Assembly: GCA_022844585.1 (NCBI GenBank)
Contig: JALHLM010000194.1
Span: forward strand, 1-10,065
DNA length: 10,065 bases
Reading direction: 5' to 3'
Origin: Pirellulales bacterium
Lineage (GTDB): Bacteria; Planctomycetota; Planctomycetia; Pirellulales; JALHLM01
Under the pieces are notes generated by a model. It did no database searches, had not been told where the DNA came from, and saw only the letters and a program-made list of their open reading frames with translations. Below, in pieces: positions 7,601 to 10,065 of this stretch. Within the stretch, counting starts at the first letter, position 1, and every line of letters starts with the position of its first letter. The position numbers were made by a program, and so were the translations under genes.

Positions 7601-9842
7601 CGCCTTGCGCCGCGCGGACGACGCCGCGGATATGTACTAGTTGCCCCGCGCGATACGCCGGACGGTCCGTGTAAAGATATCCCTTGTCGACCAGGCCTTG
7701 CGCGATGCCGACGCCAGACAGGCTCACCAGGTTCGACGCCGTGTGCGATTCGCTCACGGCGAATACGCGAACGTCCTCCGTGTCCTTCAATTCGGCGAAG
7801 GCCTGGCGGAACACGCCGTCGTTGCCGGACTTGCCTTCGGCGAAGACTTGCTTGCCGTTAGAGATCAGCAGCCGCGCGTTCGGCCACGGCTCGCCGGTGC
7901 GCATGTTCTCGGCGAAGACGAACACTTCTTCGCGCGAGCCTTTCACAATCACGTCCAAGTCGCTCTGCACGAGCAAGGTCGTGGCCTCGAACGTCTTGCT
8001 GCTCACGGTCACCGCAAATACGCCCGAGGTGATCGGAACCTGATCCGCCTTCTCTTTGGGGATGGTCAGCGGAATCTCGATTTCGCTGTCGACTTGCTGA
8101 AATTCGTTGTACTGCGGCACTTCGAATTCGAACTCGCGATCCGGATCGATCAAGGCGATATCGAGCCCCTCGACGCCGGTCGCCAGATGCATCTTGCGGA
8201 AATAGGTTTCCAGGTCGACGCGATACGCCCGCACGGTCACGCGATCGATGTTGCGCGTGGTGAGCTTGATCTTGGGCGTTTCATCGCTGCGGTACACCCG
8301 CTCCGTGGCGATCCGCAGGCTCTTGGCCGTGAGCATGGCAATGCGCTGTTGCGCATTCGCGGCGGAACTGCCCCAGGTGCATTTTTTGTATTCCTCGAGG
8401 GCCTCGGCCAGCTTGCCAAGCTTGTCCTCCATGAGCACGCCAATCATGTACTGCGCGAGCGACGATTCCTCGGTGTTCGGATATTTGGAAACCAGCCGGC
8501 GCCATTCCGACAGGGCGTCGTCCCACTTTTCCTGCTCGTACTGCATCAGGCCGAATTGGTAGAGAATGCCCGCCACTCGCGAATCGAGCGGATATTTCAC
8601 CAGGAACTCGTTCCAGAGCTTGCGCGCGGCGTCGTACTGTTTCCGCTCGCGTTCATCGGCGCCTTGCAGGTATTCCGTGTTGATGATTTCCAACTGCACG
8701 GAATTCCAGGCGTGATGCGTCGGATGCTTGGCAAGATACTCGCGCCAGGCCGCCAGCGCTTCGACGTACTTCTTCTGCCGCTGGAGCGCCCCACCGAGCA
8801 TGTTCCGCGCGTCGGGCACTTGCTCGCGATCGGCGTAGCGTTCGCTGCCGATGTAGGCCGTCAACGTCTGATTCGCTTCGTCGATCCGCGCTAAGTGCAT
8901 CTGGCCCTGAGCGATCACGATGTGCGCTTGTCCGGCCAGCTTGTGCGCCGGATGCTTTTCGAGGAACGCCTGCAGCGCCGCCACGCCAGCGTAAAGATCC
9001 TCCGCATGGCCCGGTGTGGGCATGCCATACGTCTGAGCGAGTGCATAGCGAGCTTCCGCCAGACGTTCCGATTCGGAATCCGGAAACGCCGCGATCAGAT
9101 CCTGCCAGGTGCGACGCGCGGAGACCGGATCTCCCAAGCTGAACTGTGATTCGCCGAGCACATAGCGGGCTTCGATCTCAAGTGCGTGTCCGGCGTGATC
9201 CTTCACGAATTGTGTTAGCCGATTGACCGCTTCCTGGAAGTTGCCCAGTTTCAGATAGCACTTGGCGACTTGCAATTCGACTTCGATCCGCTTCTCAGGC
9301 TTCGGACCGACGTCGAGGGCCTGGTTATAAAAATCGAGCGCCTTTTGAAAGTCTGGGGCGATCTCTTCTTTCGGCGGCTTGAAGTACGTTTCGGCGAACT
9401 CCAGATAGATGTCGGCGAAGCCCTGCTTGCGATCCGCGCCCAGCAACCCTTCCGCGCGGCCGCGATAGATCATTTCCGCTTCGCGGAAATCTCCCTTCCG
9501 GGCGAAGGAGACGCCCCGCGCGAAGCCGGCCCGGCGTCCCCAGACGGATTCCGGGAATTCCTTTTCCACCGCGGCGAAGGTCTCGATCGCCGTGTCGTAC
9601 GCGCCCGCCAAATGTTGCGCGCGGCCCTTGAGAAACAGCAGGAAATCGCGCGACGCCCCCGGCTGGCCAGCCGCTTCGTCGAGCGCTTTTACGGCGCCGT
9701 CGTAGTCGCGGTCCTGCATCAACTGGCGGATCGTCGGCGGGAGTTCCGGTCCGGCGGGTTTGGCCGGTTCGTCCGCCCCCCGTGCCGCGCCAATCGCTGC
9801 CAGCCACACGACGCCCCAAGCCCACGCGCGCAACGAACTCAT
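1638..9842 (-). CDS. Giant exported TPR/alpha-2-macroglobulin protein lacking the thioester cysteine
   Basis: A 2734-residue macroglobulin-like protein. The ATG at 9842 is chosen because GGAGGG lies 8 bases upstream and a type I signal peptide follows at once (WAWGVVWLAAIGAARG, likely cleavage after G22; no lipobox cysteine). Domains by residue: TPR array about 44-500; MG-like module 524-682; MG2 from about 720 (GYLYTDRPAYRAGQ); MG3 about 815-885; further MG from 918; bait-region domain about 1030-1185 (RHTYKVGD, LAPNFELAV, EWQPGD, VGLSMVEQALLDRF); long variable segment about 1187-1425; A2M domain about 1429-1530 (YWNPAVVTD, VLPDRSTAWKLQAKG); alpha-toroid thioester-type domain about 1625-1925 (QNDDGGWSW at 1703); receptor-binding-like domain about 1985-2140 (VTEPIPAGTTVIEQ); second TPR array about 2146-2470; second MG-like module 2488-2638; Q/N/A-rich tail about 2665-2734. 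The usual C-x-E-Q thioester is absent. In known families such proteins trap proteases in the periplasm or outside the cell; here a non-covalent or scaffold role is inferred. The exact function is unknown. Confidence 0.96.
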   Translation of the reverse strand: MSSLRAWAWGVVWLAAIGAARGADEPAKPAGPELPPTIRQLMQDRDYDGAVKALDEAAGQPGASRDFLLFLKGRAQHLAGAYDTAIETFAAVEKEFPESVWGRRAGFARGVSFARKGDFREAEMIYRGRAEGLLGADRKQGFADIYLEFAETYFKPPKEEIAPDFQKALDFYNQALDVGPKPEKRIEVELQVAKCYLKLGNFQEAVNRLTQFVKDHAGHALEIEARYVLGESQFSLGDPVSARRTWQDLIAAFPDSESERLAEARYALAQTYGMPTPGHAEDLYAGVAALQAFLEKHPAHKLAGQAHIVIAQGQMHLARIDEANQTLTAYIGSERYADREQVPDARNMLGGALQRQKKYVEALAAWREYLAKHPTHHAWNSVQLEIINTEYLQGADERERKQYDAARKLWNEFLVKYPLDSRVAGILYQFGLMQYEQEKWDDALSEWRRLVSKYPNTEESSLAQYMIGVLMEDKLGKLAEALEEYKKCTWGSSAANAQQRIAMLTAKSLRIATERVYRSDETPKIKLTTRNIDRVTVRAYRVDLETYFRKMHLATGVEGLDIALIDPDREFEFEVPQYNEFQQVDSEIEIPLTIPKEKADQVPITSGVFAVTVSSKTFEATTLLVQSDLDVIVKGSREEVFVFAENMRTGEPWPNARLLISNGKQVFAEGKSGNDGVFRQAFAELKDTEDVRVFAVSESHTASNLVSLSGVGIAQGLVDKGYLYTDRPAYRAGQLVHIRGVVRAAQGDAYVVEKDKQYSVDVYDARNRLVRQEKVKLGEFGSFHLHFVLPQASAPGTYRVLAHDELGHNYQGEFQVHAYQLEPVRIVVDTDRKVFYRGEDIVGKIRAEYYYGAPLADREVRYQLAGGRVETGRTNEKGELEFKFPTREFREAQSLPLVVTLPERNLQTGVNFFLATQGYTIGVATPRSVYVGGETFEVNVTTTDAEGKPIAQALTLDVVEQTVVDGRAGEKSVAKHPLETSADDGRGRVTLKLKHGANYVLRVEGTDRFKNRVSGESALQISDDSDSIRLRILAERHTYKVGDNGVVCLHWREAPALALVTFQGARVLDYKLVRLNTGENELAIPMTAGLAPNFELAVAVMTDPRKVVDEKGQACLRFHEASSPFTVERGLKIQLTRRPKPGNTEWQPGDTMELVVATTDPQGKPVAAEVGLSMVEQALLDRFAGSQGVIGDFFRGQPREPAVRTTSSSTFCYHPGTRPINLQLLAEEDRVEIARAEEERLREFRDEGLEAATRAARGLATNWSADAPMPAVELAAPAAEPAPGNMDADAGPFGDRLQRRAGGAYGGGEGKEAMDLRFQAELGKMQAGVSVEQLVRSDMNSADTKNIADNAFGLHVYFSDVDRPQIQAEKLGVLNRYSELGLKDANVLFANGTVQYLNLHQIAADDAMGRRLVRQLAEQGAVVLPLVDWQETGYWNPAVVTDASGTATVSIVLPDRSTAWKLQAKGITADTLAGEADDALTVKKDLFGELKLPSAFTDGDRADVLATIHNNLLDTGEIRVTLKATFAGKTITEEKTVKVTGKGMEDVTFPITVERPASAAGANLDGAFELTVAAGDVNDVTRRSVALTPFGMPVYATSSGTAQSDATSWLDPPSDIKLQAQTLQIIVGPTVERSLLDIILGESSSVLREQLTYTSGIDSTTSDLMAAVGLQELIGAAREAAGPEANALDERIRSSLGLLIAAQNDDGGWSWTGKQAASDRYTSARVLWAMSLARSAGYAVPADAFDRAANYLQTLISQTAEDDYETKAVLLHALATADRGDFTLANRLYRNRPALSNAALAHLALAFVAMQRNATAGELLGVLAERNLDDQAMRREAALGCLPWNQSSVELRALYAYASMQVVPQSPKTRELVNWLMEHRTGNRWSPDKATGPAAVALAKWFASQRFAGEHYKLTLFVNDTQVEVVDVDENSGTHTIKVPTKFLKDGKQRVNFQLAGRGRFTYQCVLSGFVPAGELKGTSAAWGMERHHEPAPLEFEGQPVPRGFGILEGSYQHFRNPLTQLPVGRRGLVEVHLWRHNLTGNEPEEQLEYLVVTEPIPAGTTVIEQSIAGGFERYEISPGAITFYIGTRRYIETIRYEVHGYLPGKYRALQTVLRSAYRPDQFVTTAVKDLAVLPLGAQSADEYRLTPQELYELGKRHFERHDYQTAGKHLQDLFSNWKLQADPYKDTARMLLDIHLETGPDREIVRFFEIIKEKWPDLELTFDKIIKVGAAYDALGEYERAYLVFRATVENSFLRESAVPAFLEGQGEFLRSVDVMRKTLGDYPPEPYVAAATYSLAQRVFSKAPTAADDPKLREKKVNRVDLVRQAAGMLNDFLTQHPDDPAADQASFSVAAALLELKAFREAITSCERYAVRYPKSKYVDSYWYVIGYSHFSLGEHEQALEMCRKVAEAKFAEPNGVERESNNKWQAVYILGQVYHSLGKAAEAILEYTRVADRFPDAAQAIQYFVRKEIALPEVSTVRPGEAATVELKFRNVATCDVKVYRIDLLKYSLLNRNLGNITQINLAGIRPFHEVAVTLGDGKDYRDRTQKLELPMTDEGAYLVVCRGEDLHASGLVLITPLGMEIQEEASSGRVRATVKNVLLDKFVADVHVKAIGSANTDFTSGETDLRGVFVADGITGQSTVIARLENNRYAFYRGTNWLGQPPAPAEAPQQQAANAPSDGAESKQKLEGQLLDQLYESNSVIQSGQNEYFNKNFYQQNRKGVQAAEAAAE
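1929..2510 (-). repeat. C-terminal copy of internal TPR+MG module of the giant protein
   Basis: Residues 2445-2638 of the giant protein. They comprise the last TPR helices (AEAILEY), a linker, an MG1-like strand set (FRNVATCDVKVYRIDLLKY) and an Ig-like half ending in the SGETDLRGVFVADG stretch. The block aligns with residues 479-682 of the same protein with the same order and near-identical spacing. The copies have diverged to scattered identities, so this is an old protein-level duplication and not a recent DNA repeat. Confidence 0.7.
7797..8408 (-). repeat. N-terminal copy of internal TPR+MG module of the giant protein
   Basis: Residues 479-682 of the giant protein. They run from the end of the N-terminal TPR array (AEALEEY) through TTRNIDRVTVRAYRVDLETY to the Ig-like stretch FAENMRTGEPWPNARLLISN and NDGVF. 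It matches the C-terminal copy at residues 2445-2638. In both copies the conserved YR(V/I)DLxxY motif lies 16 residues after the start of the MG-like strand, at Y540 and Y2504. Confidence 0.7.
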
Positions 9843-9850
9843 GGAATGCT

Positions 9851-9856
9851 CCCTCC
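9851..9856 (-). promoter_or_regulatory. Ribosome binding site of the giant A2M gene
   Basis: Read on the minus strand this is GGAGGG, separated by 8 bases from the ATG at 9842-9840. It is a near-ideal Shine-Dalgarno sequence, and with the signal peptide that follows it decides the start codon. No convincing -35/-10 promoter pair could be assigned upstream. Confidence 0.8.
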
Positions 9857-9928
9857 GCCGTTCCGAAGTGCCGCCGAATCCGACCCGTAAATGTAGATTC
9901 CGCCCGAGAAGATAGACGGAGCAGCCCC

Positions 9929-9945
9929 CCGGGGAGTTTTCCCGG
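9929..9945. repeat. Small GC hairpin in the leader of the giant gene
   Basis: CCGGG at 9929-9933 can pair with CCCGG at 9941-9945 across a 7-nt loop. The right arm with its T-run (GTTTTCCCGG, 9936-9945) also pairs, with one bulged base, with CCGGGGAAAAC at 10003-10013, so two alternative structures are possible. It lies about 90-100 bases before the start codon. A regulatory role is possible but not shown. Confidence 0.35.
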
Positions 9946-9975
9946 TTAAGGAAGAAATACGACGACTCTCATCGA

Positions 9976-10051
9976 GCCGGAAGCGGGCGCGCCCCGGGTG
10001 CACCGGGGAAAACCCGCTCACCACAGCGCGCCGGGCGCGGTCGCTTCCGGC
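9976..10051. repeat. Imperfect inverted repeat upstream of the giant gene, related to the 1530-1614 element
   Basis: The outer arms GCCGGAAGCG (9976-9985) and CGCTTCCGGC (10042-10051) are perfect reverse complements. After two unpaired positions the stem resumes, 9988-9994 pairing with 10033-10039, giving 17 paired bases in a 19-position stem. The 12 bases GAGCCGGAAGCG at 9974-9985 are identical to 1532-1543 in the other intergenic element, and the next bases share a GCGCCC core. The two look like members of one repeat family. An inner near-palindrome at 9993-10008 (CCC...GGG around TGCA) could compete for pairing. Confidence 0.7.
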
Positions 10052-10065
10052 GCTAAGATTAAAGC

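Larger units (their letters stand above)
9843..10065. other. Upstream intergenic region of the giant gene
   Basis: A 223-base non-coding stretch up to the window edge. It contains the ribosome binding site at 9851-9856, a small hairpin at 9929-9945 and the larger inverted repeat at 9976-10051. A minus-strand frame of 61 codons (9839-10024) ends in an ATGA overlap with the giant gene start. It was judged chance because it runs through the inverted repeat and has no recognisable protein features. Confidence 0.6.

Noticed and set aside
7641..8894. 417-codon plus-strand frame antisense to the giant gene, with similar long ones at 2526-3443 and 4893-5897
   Set aside because: The products are rich in Arg, His, Leu and Val with no recognisable fold, as expected opposite a GC-rich gene; the minus-strand frame carries all the domain signatures.
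1638..9842. Possible split or frameshifted gene, given the 8.2-kb length
   Set aside because: The frame is continuous with coherent domain order and no internal stop; both TPR arrays and the A2M core are in the same frame.
9839..10024. 61-codon minus-strand frame overlapping the giant gene start by ATGA
   Set aside because: The ATGA overlap resembles translational coupling, but the frame crosses the inverted repeat, has no recognisable motif, and the giant gene has its own strong ribosome binding site.

Overview
The window is GC-rich (around 60% by eye) and carries two protein-coding genes that converge on a short intergenic space. The closest match in style is a planctomycete, probably of the Pirellula group. 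The reasons are a giant exported alpha-2-macroglobulin/TPR protein, a secreted-type polysaccharide-degrading enzyme, and GC-rich intergenic inverted repeats. This assignment is inferred from gene content; no rRNA or other marker gene is present.

Layout. Positions 2-1507 (+) hold the 3' part of a glycoside hydrolase: a GH43-like five-bladed propeller, then an F5/8 type C (discoidin/CBM32-like) domain and a fibronectin III-like C-terminus. Its 5' end lies outside the window. Positions 1508-1637 are intergenic and almost filled by a perfect 27-bp inverted repeat with a 31-nt loop, placed symmetrically between the two stop codons. Positions 1638-9842 (-) are one uninterrupted reading frame of 2734 codons. 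It has a signal peptide, an N-terminal TPR array, macroglobulin (MG) domains, an alpha-2-macroglobulin core without the thioester cysteine, a receptor-binding-like domain, a second TPR array and a second copy of the first MG module. Positions 9843-10065 are its upstream region, with a strong ribosome binding site and a second, related inverted repeat.

Functional reading. The large protein should be an exported, non-lipidated macroglobulin-like protein acting in the periplasm or outside the cell, probably by non-covalent trapping or scaffolding because the thioester is missing. The glycosidase should act on a plant- or alga-type glycan. They are transcribed towards each other, so they do not share an operon and nothing in the sequence links their functions. 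The most notable features are the internal TPR+MG duplication, the long bait-region insertion, the lost thioester, and the pair of related hairpins flanking the giant gene. No tRNA, rRNA, CRISPR array, transposase or phage gene was found.
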